From: Rodentibacter sp901420285
GTDB lineage: Bacteria > Pseudomonadota > Gammaproteobacteria > Enterobacterales > Pasteurellaceae
NCBI RefSeq assembly: GCF_041734645.1
Contig: NZ_CP162010.1
Location: forward strand, 434,001 to 498,000
Direction: 5' to 3'
Length of the DNA: 64,000 nucleotides
The position numbers and the translations under genes were made by a program. Positions within the stretch are counted from its first letter, which is position 1; the number at the start of each line of letters is the position of its first letter. Positions 1-8,220 of the stretch are shown piece after piece. The notes beneath the pieces were generated by a model. It was not told where the DNA came from, searched no databases, and saw nothing but the letters and a program-made list of their open reading frames with translations.

Positions 1-206
1 GAGTCAAGGCGTTACAAATTTTATTGGACGCAAAATGGCTTCTTTTAGTTAATGCGAAAGCAGAATCTCAGACTTTCATATTGCCTAGTTGTGCTGTCAG
101 CCAATGGAAAGCCTTGGTAGGGACAACAAACTTAACGTTCATTTCGTCACAGAAAGTGGCGGTTAGCGGTATGGCATTTTGTTTGTTGAATAAAACGGAT
201 TGTTGA
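1..206 (+). CDS. glgX: Glycogen debranching enzyme GlgX, C-terminal end (partial)
   Basis: Only the last 67 or so codons are inside the window; the reading frame is open from base 3 to the TGA at 204-206. The residues (VKALQILLDAKWLLLVNAKA...) are compatible with the C-terminal beta domain of an alpha-amylase-family debranching enzyme, but the identity rests mainly on position: it ends 18 bp before glgC in the usual Pasteurellaceae order glgB-glgX-glgC-glgA-glgP. GlgX cleaves alpha-1,6 branches of phosphorylase-trimmed glycogen in the cytoplasm. An internal ATG at 24 is not a gene start. Confidence 0.7.
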   Translation, partial: VKALQILLDAKWLLLVNAKAESQTFILPSCAVSQWKALVGTTNLTFISSQKVAVSGMAFCLLNKTDC

Positions 207-224
207 TACAAACGGAGATTTATA

Positions 225-1520
225 ATGAAAAGTCCAAACAAATACTCTCTTATAAAAGATACCTTGGTGCTTATTTTAGCCGGCGGCCGTGGCTCACGAC
301 TTCATGAATTAACCGATAAGCGTGCCAAACCGGCCCTTTATTTCGGGGGGAATCGCCGTATTATCGATTTTGCTCTTTCAAATTGTATCAACTCCGGTTT
401 AAACCGTATCGGCGTGGTTACGCAATATGCCGCTCATTCGTTGCTCCGTCATTTGCAAACCGGTTGGTCATTTTTACCGCAAGAACGCGGTGAATTTGTG
501 GATATGCTCCCTGCGCGTCAACAAATTGATGATTCCACTTGGTATCGGGGAACTGCCGATGCGGTGTACCAAAATATGGCAATTATTCGCGATCATTATC
601 GTCCTAAATACATTTTGATTTTAGCCGGCGACCATATTTACAAACAAGATTATAGCGTGATGCTGATGGATCACGTATCCAGCGGTGCTAAATGCACGGT
701 AGGCTGTATTGAAGTGCCGCGTTCCGAAGCCAGCGAGTTCGGTGTGATGGCGGTAAATGAAAATTTAAAAGTAAAAGCCTTTGTTGAAAAACCTAAAGAT
801 CCACCGGCAATGGTAGGGAAACCCGATATTTCTTTGGCCTCTATGGGCATTTATGTATTTGATGCGGATTATTTATATGATTTGCTTGAACGAGAAGTGA
901 ACAAGCCAAATAGCAGCCATGATTTCGGCAAAGATATTTTGCCGAAATGTTTGCAAGAAGAGACACTTTATGCGCATCCGTTTAGTCGCTCTTGCATGGG
1001 ACGTAATACGGAAGGTGAAATTTATTGGCGTGACGTCGGTACACTTGATAGTTTCTGGCAATCCAATCTCGACCTCGTCTCGGAAAAACCGCAGCTTGAT
1101 ATTTATGATCAAGACTGGCCGATTCGTGGTAATCCGGTACAAGCGTATCCGTCTAAATTTTTTTATAAAGACGCCAGTATTCGTCCGGTAGATAATTCCT
1201 TAATCGGCGGTGGTTGTGTGATCACCGATGCGTCGATTAGTTATTCCGTGTTATTTGACCGTATTAAAATTAATGAAGGTTCCCGTATTGATCATTGCGT
1301 TGTACTTCCTGAAGTGAAAATCGGCAAAAACTGTATTTTGAAAAACTGCATTATCGATCGTCACTGTGAAATTCCGGACGGTACACAAATCGGCGTTAAT
1401 CCGGAAGAAGATAAAAAGCATTTCCGTATCAGTTCCACCGGTAAAGTCATTTTGGTGACTCGTCCGATGTTGCAAAAGCTAGCGGGCGAAGAGGTTGTTT
1501 CGGAAGCGCATTTGGATTGA
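225..1520 (+). CDS. glgC: Glucose-1-phosphate adenylyltransferase GlgC
   Basis: 431 aa, the normal length for the family. It makes ADP-glucose from ATP and glucose-1-phosphate, the committed step of bacterial glycogen synthesis. The N-terminal nucleotidyltransferase signature LILAGGRGSRL lies at residues 16-26, followed by KRAKPALYFGG at 32-42, the region that in E. coli GlgC carries the fructose-1,6-bisphosphate activator lysine. A left-handed beta-helix region with hexapeptide-like repeats fills the C-terminus. The ATG is preceded by a GGAG box at a good distance. It sits 18 bp after glgX and is followed by a hairpin before glgA. Confidence 0.96.
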   Translation: MKSPNKYSLIKDTLVLILAGGRGSRLHELTDKRAKPALYFGGNRRIIDFALSNCINSGLNRIGVVTQYAAHSLLRHLQTGWSFLPQERGEFVDMLPARQQIDDSTWYRGTADAVYQNMAIIRDHYRPKYILILAGDHIYKQDYSVMLMDHVSSGAKCTVGCIEVPRSEASEFGVMAVNENLKVKAFVEKPKDPPAMVGKPDISLASMGIYVFDADYLYDLLEREVNKPNSSHDFGKDILPKCLQEETLYAHPFSRSCMGRNTEGEIYWRDVGTLDSFWQSNLDLVSEKPQLDIYDQDWPIRGNPVQAYPSKFFYKDASIRPVDNSLIGGGCVITDASISYSVLFDRIKINEGSRIDHCVVLPEVKIGKNCILKNCIIDRHCEIPDGTQIGVNPEEDKKHFRISSTGKVILVTRPMLQKLAGEEVVSEAHLD

Positions 1521-1525
1521 TAAAG

Positions 1526-1576
1526 AAAAAGTGCGGTTGATTTCAGAAATCTTTGGAAACCGACCGTACTTTTTTG
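1526..1576 (+). terminator. Uptake-sequence hairpin with T-run between glgC and glgA
   Basis: An exact uptake core AAGTGCGGT (1529-1537) is followed by an inverted near-copy ACCGTACTT (about 1564-1572) and a run of T. One position pairs as G-U in RNA. The structure resembles the paired uptake sequences that act as terminators in Haemophilus. Lying inside an operon, it may lower glgA and glgP expression relative to glgC. Confidence 0.6.
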
Positions 1577-1632
1577 TTCTTCTTTAAAGAAAACCTATTC
1601 TTCAAGGGTTATTCATAATCATAGGAAATTTT

Positions 1633-3063
1633 ATGAAAGTTTTACACGTTTGCTCGGAGCTTTATCCTTTATTGAAAACAGGTGGACTTGCCGACGTTAT
1701 TGGTGCCTTACCCTTTGCGCAAAAAATGATAGGAATGGACGTGCGAATTTTATTGCCTGCCTATCCAGCAATTTTTCGTGGTATACCCGAAACCCATGTC
1801 GTAGCAGAATTTGATAACTTTGCCGGTCATGTTGTTTTACAGTATGGTGAATATAACGGCTTGGGCGTTTATTTAATAGATGCGCCACATTTGTATGCGC
1901 GCGAGGGGAATCCTTATCACGATGCGGACTACAACGATTACGGCGATAATTATAAACGCTTTGCGCTACTCGGTTGGATCGGCGCGGAATTGGCTACAGG
2001 GCTGGATTCTTGGTGGCGTGCGGAAATTGTTCATGGTCACGATTGGCATGCGGGACTCGCTGCCGCTTATTTGGTTAACAAAGGTAAACCGGCCAAATCC
2101 GTTTTCACCATTCATAATTTAGCTTATCAAGGACAGTTTGCGCGTCGTCACTTAGATGAAATCGGATTGCCGGAAAGTATGTTTGATATGAACGGATTAG
2201 AATTGTTTGGTCAAATTTCTTATTTGAAAGCCGGCTTGTATTATTCCGATGCGGTAACGGCGGTTAGCCCGACTTACGCACAAGAAATTACGACGGAAGA
2301 ATTCGCTTATGGTTTGCAAGGATTGTTAGGAAGCTTGCGTGAGCAAGGCAAATTAGTCGGCATTTTAAATGGTGTGGACGAACAAATTTGGCATCCGAGC
2401 TGCGACGGTTATCTTCAATATCATTACAAACAAAAAAACATAGCGGGTAAAAAGAAAAATAAAGCCGAATTACAGGCTTATTTCAATTTGCCGCCAAAAG
2501 AGGAGGCGTTGCTGTTTGTGATGGTTACACGTTTAACCGAGCAAAAAGGGATCGATTTATTAATTGAAAGCGCAGACGAGATTGTGGCGCAAGGTGGGCA
2601 GCTTGCGTTACTTGGCTCAGGAGCACCGCATTGGGAGGCTGCCGTGCGTGCTCTGGCAGAAGCGTATCCTGCAAATATTGCGGTAAAAATCGGTTACGAT
2701 GAGGCGCTTTCTCATTTAATGGTTGCCGGCGGCGATGTGATTTTGGTACCAAGTCGTTTTGAACCTTGCGGCTTAACTCAGCTCTACGGTTTACAATACG
2801 GCACGTTACCCTTAGTGCGAAAAACCGGCGGATTAGCCGATACTGTGGTGAATAGTACTGCCGATAGCATCAAGGAACGTACGGCAACCGGTTTTGTATT
2901 TCAGCAGGCGAACGCAACGGATTTAAGGCAAGCCATTCGACAGGCTTTCTCTTTGTGGCAGAAACCGAAAATCTGGTCAATGGTGCGCGCCAATGCGATG
3001 AGCCAAGATTTCAGTTGGCGCAATGCCGCGCAACATTATCAGGCGTTATATCGTCGTTTATAA
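1633..3063 (+). CDS. glgA: Glycogen synthase GlgA (ADP-glucose type)
   Basis: 476 aa, a GT5-family glycosyltransferase of usual length. It transfers glucose from ADP-glucose to the non-reducing end of glycogen. The ADP-glucose-binding KTGGLADV is at residues 15-22; the C-terminal half carries the second Rossmann domain with SRFEPCGLTQLYGLQYG and a second KTGGLADTV. An AGGAAA box precedes the ATG. One copy of the interspersed 11-mer (AGCACCGCATT, 2632-2642) lies inside, read as Ala-Pro-His-Trp. A perfect inverted repeat follows the gene. Confidence 0.96.
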   Translation: MKVLHVCSELYPLLKTGGLADVIGALPFAQKMIGMDVRILLPAYPAIFRGIPETHVVAEFDNFAGHVVLQYGEYNGLGVYLIDAPHLYAREGNPYHDADYNDYGDNYKRFALLGWIGAELATGLDSWWRAEIVHGHDWHAGLAAAYLVNKGKPAKSVFTIHNLAYQGQFARRHLDEIGLPESMFDMNGLELFGQISYLKAGLYYSDAVTAVSPTYAQEITTEEFAYGLQGLLGSLREQGKLVGILNGVDEQIWHPSCDGYLQYHYKQKNIAGKKKNKAELQAYFNLPPKEEALLFVMVTRLTEQKGIDLLIESADEIVAQGGQLALLGSGAPHWEAAVRALAEAYPANIAVKIGYDEALSHLMVAGGDVILVPSRFEPCGLTQLYGLQYGTLPLVRKTGGLADTVVNSTADSIKERTATGFVFQQANATDLRQAIRQAFSLWQKPKIWSMVRANAMSQDFSWRNAAQHYQALYRRL

Positions 3064-3071
3064 TTTGTTGC

Positions 3072-3108
3072 TTGCACCGCTTGAAAATTTTTTTATTAAG
3101 CGGTGCAA
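3072..3108 (+). terminator. Inverted repeat after glgA
   Basis: An 11-bp perfect inverted repeat, TTGCACCGCTT (3072-3082) and AAGCGGTGCAA (3098-3108), has a 15-nt AT-rich loop and only a weak T-run after it. It probably reduces readthrough from glgA into glgP; a role as an RNA-processing hairpin is equally possible. Confidence 0.45.
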
Positions 3109-3329
3109 ATTTAATTGTTTTTTGGCGAATAAAGTCTAAAATTTAGGCGTTTTTTATTGTGGGGCTAACGCTTTATTATTAATAATACGGATGTTAGAAA
3201 GCTGGACATTTCCTATATTCTAAAAAATTGGGGGCTTGTGTTGAGCGCCGTTCAATAGGCAAATGGAAGCCTATATCGTTTAGTTATCCCTTTCTCATTT
3301 CTTCACTTCTCTCACTGAGGTTCATAACC

Positions 3330-5792
3330 ATGATAATGGATAATTTTGATTCTCCATTCCTATACCATCGTCCTGAAATCAATGTTGAAGCATTGAAAAA
3401 ATCGATTGTCTATAAACTTATCTTTTCTATCGGTCGCTCTCCGCGTGAAGCGAGTACGCGTGACTGGTTGAATGCTACCTTATACGCTGTTCGCGATCTC
3501 GTAACGGAAGGTTGGATTTCTACGGCAAGCCAAGCACGCGCAGACGACGTTCGTCGCGTTTATTACCTTTCAATGGAATTTTTAATTGGACGTACCCTTT
3601 CTAACGCGTTGATTGCAGAAGGGGTTTATGACATTGCTAAAGAAGCGTTGCAAGAAATGAATGTCGATTTGGAAGATATCATTGCCAAAGAAGTGGATCC
3701 CGGTTTGGGTAACGGTGGTTTAGGGCGTCTTGCGGCCTGTTTTATGGATTCCATCGCAACGCTTTGTTTGCCGGGAATGGGCTACGGTATCCGTTATGAA
3801 TACGGAATGTTCCGTCAAAAAATTGAAAATGGCGAACAAGTTGAACGCCCGGATGATTGGTTGGAAAAAGGCGCACCTTGGGAATTTATGCGTCCGTCTA
3901 AGCGTTTTAGAGTGGCATTCGGTGGTGGCATTCATTTTGAAGGTAAAAAATGCATATGGGAGCCACAAGAAAAAGTAACGGCGCTTGCGTACGATCAAAT
4001 GATTCCTGGCTATGAAAACAATTCAGCAGCAACCTTGCGTTTATGGTCTGCCCATGCGGAAGAAACCTTTAATCTTGCCGAATTTAACCGCGGCGAGCAT
4101 TTGGCTGCAATGGAAGCACGTTCCGCCAATAAGAACCTTTCACGCGTGCTTTATCCGGACGATTCTACTTGGAATGGCCGTGAATTGCGCTTGCGCCAAG
4201 AGTACTTTCTTGTTTCGGCATCGCTTCAAGACATTATCCGTCGTCACAAACGTACCCACGAGAATTTAGAAAACTTGGCGGACAAAGTGGCAATTCACTT
4301 GAACGATACACATCCGGCTCTAGCTATTCCCGAACTGATGCGCGTATTGATTGATGAGGAAGGTTTCGAATGGCAAAAAGCGTGGGATATGACCCGCCGT
4401 ATTTTCTCCTACACTTGCCACACATTGATGTCGGAAGCATTGGAAACTTGGCCGGTGGAAATGATGGCTAAGGTGTTACCACGCCATTTGCAAATGATTT
4501 TCGACATTAACGATCGTTTCTTGGAATATGTGCGTACTTATATCACGACAGATAACGATTTTATTCGCCGCGTATCGCTTATTGAAGAAGGCTATCAACG
4601 CAAAGTGCGTATGGGCTGGTTGTCGGTGGTGGGTTCCCATAAAATCAACGGCGTAGCGGCAATCCACTCTGATTTAATGGTCACCTCTACTTTCGCCGAC
4701 TTTGCGCGTATTTACCCAGAACGCTTTACCAATGTGACGAACGGCATTACTCCGCGTCGTTGGTTAGCGGTGGCGAATCCGGCATTGGCAGCTTTGTTCG
4801 ATAAATATATTGGTAACGAATGGCGTTGTGATTTAAGCCAAATTAAAAAATTGGCAACCGTAGCGCACGATAAAACTTTTAAAGAAGCGATCGCCGATAT
4901 TAAACACGCCAATAAAATTAAACTTGCCGACTATGTGAAATGTGAACTTGGTATTGAGCTTGACCCCAATGCGGTGTTCGACGTGCAGGTGAAACGTATC
5001 CATGAATATAAACGGCAGATATTAAATGTATTGCACATCGTGGCACGCTACAATGCGATGCTTGCAGACCCTGAAAAAGATTGGCAACCGCGAGTATTTA
5101 TTCTTGCGGGGAAAGCAGCTTCTGCCTACTACGCGGCGAAACAAACCATTCACTTGATTAATGATGTTGCTAACGTAATTAACAATGATGAACGTTTACG
5201 TGGTCGATTAAAGGTAGTATTTATTCCGAATTACAGCGTGAGTTTGGCACAGTTAATTATTCCGGCTGCAGATATTTCCGAACAAATTTCTTTGGCCGGT
5301 ACGGAAGCCTCCGGTACCAGTAATATGAAATTTGCTCTTAACGGCGCATTAACCCTTGGCACACTCGATGGTGCAAATGTAGAAATTTTGGAAAACGTGG
5401 GTGAAGAGCATATTTTCATTTTCGGTAACACGGTGGAACAAGTAGAAGAGTTACGTCGTGGCGGTTATCGTCCGTTCGAATATTACCAACACGATGCGGA
5501 ACTCCGTGCCGTGGTTGATCAGATTATTTCCGGCGTATTCTCTCCGGAAGAACCGCAGCGTTATTTACAATTGCTGCAGGGTTTACAATATCATGATTAC
5601 TACCAGGCGTTTGCGGATTTTCGCAGCTATGTCGATGCGCAAAAATTGGTGGACGAGAAATACAAACAGCGTGATCAATGGATCGAAAGTACGATTCAAA
5701 ATATTATCAATATGGGATTTTTCTCGTCGGATCGGACGATTTTGGAATATGCAAAGAATATTTGGAAAGTCGAGCCGATTAAACTCAACTGA
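3330..5792 (+). CDS. glgP: Glycogen/maltodextrin phosphorylase GlgP
   Basis: 820 aa from the ATG at 3330, the usual size for GT35 phosphorylases (about 815-840). It releases glucose-1-phosphate from glycogen using pyridoxal phosphate. The PLP-lysine region EASGTSNMKFALNG and glycine-rich GNGGLGRLAACFMDS are present. The frame is open upstream to a TTG at 3228, but a TGAGG box at 3316-3320 favours the ATG at 3330; an ATG two codons on (3336) is the alternative. The 266-bp gap from glgA leaves room for its own promoter. A strong terminator follows. Confidence 0.94.
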   Translation: MIMDNFDSPFLYHRPEINVEALKKSIVYKLIFSIGRSPREASTRDWLNATLYAVRDLVTEGWISTASQARADDVRRVYYLSMEFLIGRTLSNALIAEGVYDIAKEALQEMNVDLEDIIAKEVDPGLGNGGLGRLAACFMDSIATLCLPGMGYGIRYEYGMFRQKIENGEQVERPDDWLEKGAPWEFMRPSKRFRVAFGGGIHFEGKKCIWEPQEKVTALAYDQMIPGYENNSAATLRLWSAHAEETFNLAEFNRGEHLAAMEARSANKNLSRVLYPDDSTWNGRELRLRQEYFLVSASLQDIIRRHKRTHENLENLADKVAIHLNDTHPALAIPELMRVLIDEEGFEWQKAWDMTRRIFSYTCHTLMSEALETWPVEMMAKVLPRHLQMIFDINDRFLEYVRTYITTDNDFIRRVSLIEEGYQRKVRMGWLSVVGSHKINGVAAIHSDLMVTSTFADFARIYPERFTNVTNGITPRRWLAVANPALAALFDKYIGNEWRCDLSQIKKLATVAHDKTFKEAIADIKHANKIKLADYVKCELGIELDPNAVFDVQVKRIHEYKRQILNVLHIVARYNAMLADPEKDWQPRVFILAGKAASAYYAAKQTIHLINDVANVINNDERLRGRLKVVFIPNYSVSLAQLIIPAADISEQISLAGTEASGTSNMKFALNGALTLGTLDGANVEILENVGEEHIFIFGNTVEQVEELRRGGYRPFEYYQHDAELRAVVDQIISGVFSPEEPQRYLQLLQGLQYHDYYQAFADFRSYVDAQKLVDEKYKQRDQWIESTIQNIINMGFFSSDRTILEYAKNIWKVEPIKLN

Positions 5793-5793
5793 T

Positions 5794-5827
5794 AAAAAAT
5801 CCCCGAAAGGGGATTTTTTGTTTTTTT
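5794..5827 (+). terminator. Rho-independent terminator of the glycogen operon
   Basis: AAAAAATCCCC, loop GAAA, GGGGATTTTTT at 5794-5819 followed by more T. It begins two bases after the glgP stop. Confidence 0.9.
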
Positions 5828-5850
5828 GAATGCCGGTATGAAATTTATGC

Positions 5851-5886
5851 AGTAAAAAACCGCTCCGAAGAGCGGTTAGTTTTTTT
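5851..5886 (-). terminator. Terminator of gapA
   Basis: AACCGCTC (5858-5865), a CGAA loop and GAGCGGTT (5870-5877), flanked by A6 on one side and T7 on the other. Read on the minus strand it directly follows gapA; symmetry suggests it works in both directions, between the convergent glgP and gapA. Confidence 0.85.
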
Positions 5887-5897
5887 AAAGGTTTTGA

Positions 5898-6917
5898 TTA
5901 ACCTTTGTAGTTGTAAATATGTGCAACTAAGTCTAATACTTTGTTTGAATAACCGGTTTCGTTATCGTACCAAGATACTAATTTAACGAAAGAATCAGTT
6001 AATGCGATACCTGCATCCGCATCAAATACGGAAGTTAAGGTACAACCGTTGAAATCGGTGGAAACTACTGCATCTTCGGTGTAGCCTAAAACGCCTTTTA
6101 ATTCGCCGTTAAAGGTTTTACCTTCCGCTGCATCTTTAATCGCTTGTTTGATTTGTTCGTAAGTTGCAGGTTTTTCGAGGTTAACGGTTAAGTCAACAAC
6201 AGATACGTTTGGTGTTGGAACACGGAAGGCCATGCCGGTTAATTTACCGTTTAATGCCGGTAATACTTTACCTACAGCTTTTGCTGCGCCAGTTGAAGAC
6301 GGAATAATGTTTTGAGATGCACCACGGCCACCTCGCCAGTCTTTCGCAGACGGGCCGTCTACGGTTTTTTGAGTTGCCGTAGTGGCGTGAACAGTGGTCA
6401 TTAAACCGTCTTTAATACCGAAAGTTTCGTGAACAACACGCGCTAAAGGAGCCAAACAGTTTGTTGTACAAGAGGCATTGGAAACAATGTCTTGACCGGC
6501 GTATGCGCCGAAGTTTACGCCGCGTACGAACATCGGTGTTGCGTCTTTAGATGGGCCGGTTAATACCACTTTTTTCGCGCCCGCAGTAATGTGTTTACGT
6601 GCGGTTTCATCAGTTAAGAATAAACCGGTTGCTTCAACAGCGATATCTACGCCAATTGCACCCCAGTTTAAGTTTGCCGGATCACGTTCTGAGGTTACAC
6701 GGATAGTTTTACCGTTAACAACTAAGTTCCCGTTTTTTACTTCAACGGTTCCGTCGAAACGGCCGTGAGTTGAGTCGTATTTCAACATATAAGCCATATA
6801 TTCGACATCGATTAAGTCGTTGATACCTACCACTTCGATATCATCGCGTTGTTGAGCCGCGCGGAATACGATACGACCAATACGACCAAAACCATTAATA
6901 CCAATTTTAATAGCCAT
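5898..6917 (-). CDS. gapA: Glyceraldehyde-3-phosphate dehydrogenase GapA
   Basis: 339 aa from the ATG at 6917. It oxidises glyceraldehyde-3-phosphate to 1,3-bisphosphoglycerate with NAD in glycolysis. The NAD-binding GINGFGRIGR is at residues 6-15 and the active-site Cys is C150 in ASCTTNC. The frame extends 31 codons further upstream, but those residues do not look like family sequence and the AGGTGA box sits just before the chosen ATG. It is a single-gene unit with its own terminator and a catabolite-type site in its upstream region. Confidence 0.97.
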   Translation of the reverse strand: MAIKIGINGFGRIGRIVFRAAQQRDDIEVVGINDLIDVEYMAYMLKYDSTHGRFDGTVEVKNGNLVVNGKTIRVTSERDPANLNWGAIGVDIAVEATGLFLTDETARKHITAGAKKVVLTGPSKDATPMFVRGVNFGAYAGQDIVSNASCTTNCLAPLARVVHETFGIKDGLMTTVHATTATQKTVDGPSAKDWRGGRGASQNIIPSSTGAAKAVGKVLPALNGKLTGMAFRVPTPNVSVVDLTVNLEKPATYEQIKQAIKDAAEGKTFNGELKGVLGYTEDAVVSTDFNGCTLTSVFDADAGIALTDSFVKLVSWYDNETGYSNKVLDLVAHIYNYKG

Positions 6918-7044
6918 AAGATTTTCACCTTTTTTAGTTAAGTTAAACAAAGCATTATTTTCGGGAAATTCATCTATTATCCCGTAAAATACCGCAACGG
7001 ATTGTAGCATGGACGTTAGGATAAAACTAGAAATGCGACTTATT

Positions 7045-7064
7045 TTTGTGATCTAAGTCAAAAT
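7045..7064. promoter_or_regulatory. CRP/FNR-type site between gapA and gmk
   Basis: TGTGATCTAAGTCAAA matches the CRP half-site TGTGA well and the second half-site weakly. It lies about 130 bp before the gapA start and 105 bp before gmk. Control of gapA by CRP is the likelier reading, but this is pattern matching by eye only. Confidence 0.4.
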
Positions 7065-7068
7065 CGTT

Positions 7069-7086
7069 CCAGGTTTTAAAACCTGG
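7069..7086. repeat. 18-bp perfect palindrome
   Basis: CCAGGTTTT followed directly by AAAACCTGG, with no loop. It sits between the divergent gapA and gmk starts, next to the CRP-type site. It could be an operator or a cruciform-forming sequence. Confidence 0.5.
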
Positions 7087-7167
7087 TTAAAATTACCCGC
7101 ACTTTTAATGCTTTTTTCTTAAATAATCGGCATAATAGTCGGTAAATTTTAACGAAAGGTTTAAACA

Positions 7168-7794
7168 GTGTCTCAAGGCAATTTATATATTCTTTCAGCT
7201 CCGAGCGGTGCTGGTAAATCCTCTTTGATTTCCGCCTTATTGGAACGTGATTCCTCCACTCCAAAAATGGTGTCGATATCTCATACCACTCGGGCGCCGC
7301 GACCGGGCGAAAGTCATGGCGTGCATTATTATTTTGTGTCAAAAGCGGAATTCGAATCTTTAATTGAACAAGATTTGTTTTTAGAATATGCCACGGTTTT
7401 CGGCGGTAATTATTACGGTACTTCGTTGCCAGCGATTGAGCAGAATCTAGCGAAAGGCATCGATGTATTTTTAGATATCGATTGGCAGGGGGCGCAACAG
7501 ATTCGTGAAAAAGTACCTTCTGTAAAAAGTATTTTCATTTTACCCCCGTCTTTGCCGGAACTGGAGCGCCGTTTGATTGGTCGTGGGCAAGATAAGGACT
7601 ACGTGATTGCTGAACGCATGGCAAAAGCAAAAAATGAAATTTCGCATTATGACGAATATGATTACGTCATTGTGAACGATAATTTCGAGCAGGCGTTAGG
7701 CGATTTGCAAAGCATTTTGCGTACGGAACGTTTAACTAAAACTTATCAACAAACAGCGAATGCGGTGCTATTAAATCAACTACTGGATAAGTAG
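7168..7794 (+). CDS. gmk: Guanylate kinase Gmk
   Basis: 208 aa, the standard length. It phosphorylates GMP to GDP. The P-loop SAPSGAGKSSL is at residues 9-19, and the GMP-binding region SHTTRAPRPGE follows. The start is a GTG at 7168, after an AACGAAAGG stretch; no ATG fits. It heads the gmk-rpoZ-spoT-recG run, so a GTP-supply enzyme sits beside the ppGpp enzyme. An exact copy of the interspersed 11-mer (7759-7769) lies near the 3' end, read as Asn-Ala-Val-Leu. Confidence 0.96.
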   Translation: MSQGNLYILSAPSGAGKSSLISALLERDSSTPKMVSISHTTRAPRPGESHGVHYYFVSKAEFESLIEQDLFLEYATVFGGNYYGTSLPAIEQNLAKGIDVFLDIDWQGAQQIREKVPSVKSIFILPPSLPELERRLIGRGQDKDYVIAERMAKAKNEISHYDEYDYVIVNDNFEQALGDLQSILRTERLTKTYQQTANAVLLNQLLDK

Positions 7795-7857
7795 TATTAG
7801 ATTTAGTATCATGAGCCGCTTTGTAGAAAACACTTTAAAAAAATCGGAGAATAGAAT

Positions 7858-8124
7858 ATGGCACGCGTCACAGTGCAAGATGCAGTAGAAAAAATTGGTA
7901 ACCGTTTTGATTTAATTTTAACGGCTGCCCGTCGAGCAAGACAATTACAGTTACATCAACGCGAGCCGTTAGTGCCGGAAGATAATGATAAGCCGACTGT
8001 AATCGCATTGCGTGAAATTGAAAAAGGCTTAATTACGAACGATATTATGGATGTACAAGAGCATCAAGAAATCGTCGCGATTCAACACGCGGAAGAAGCT
8101 GCGGTGGCATTGATTACAGAATAA
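7858..8124 (+). CDS. rpoZ: RNA polymerase omega subunit RpoZ
   Basis: 88 aa. Omega helps assemble core RNA polymerase by chaperoning beta-prime and, in E. coli, forms part of a ppGpp-binding site. The conserved N-terminus MARVTVQDAVEKIGNRFDLI and the RRARQLQ segment are clear. It is 63 bp after gmk with a CGGAGAA box. An uptake-core hairpin separates it from spoT. Confidence 0.97.
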   Translation: MARVTVQDAVEKIGNRFDLILTAARRARQLQLHQREPLVPEDNDKPTVIALREIEKGLITNDIMDVQEHQEIVAIQHAEEAAVALITE

Positions 8125-8155
8125 AATAATGACGTTAATTACCGAATAATCAAAT

Positions 8156-8190
8156 AAAAGTGCGGTTGATTTCAACCGCATTTCTTTTCT
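8156..8190 (+). terminator. Uptake-core hairpin between rpoZ and spoT
   Basis: AAGTGCGGT (8158-8166) forms a hairpin with the nearby AACCGCATTT: the stem GCGGTTGA/TCAACCGC is followed by TTTCTTTTCT. It probably partially terminates transcription from gmk-rpoZ. Confidence 0.55.
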
Positions 8191-8220
8191 ATCCATTCAA
8201 CTGAAAAAGTCAGGTGTCCT

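Noticed and set aside
3228..3329. Upstream TTG extension of glgP
   Set aside because: The extra 34 residues do not resemble phosphorylase, and a ribosome site lies before the ATG at 3330.
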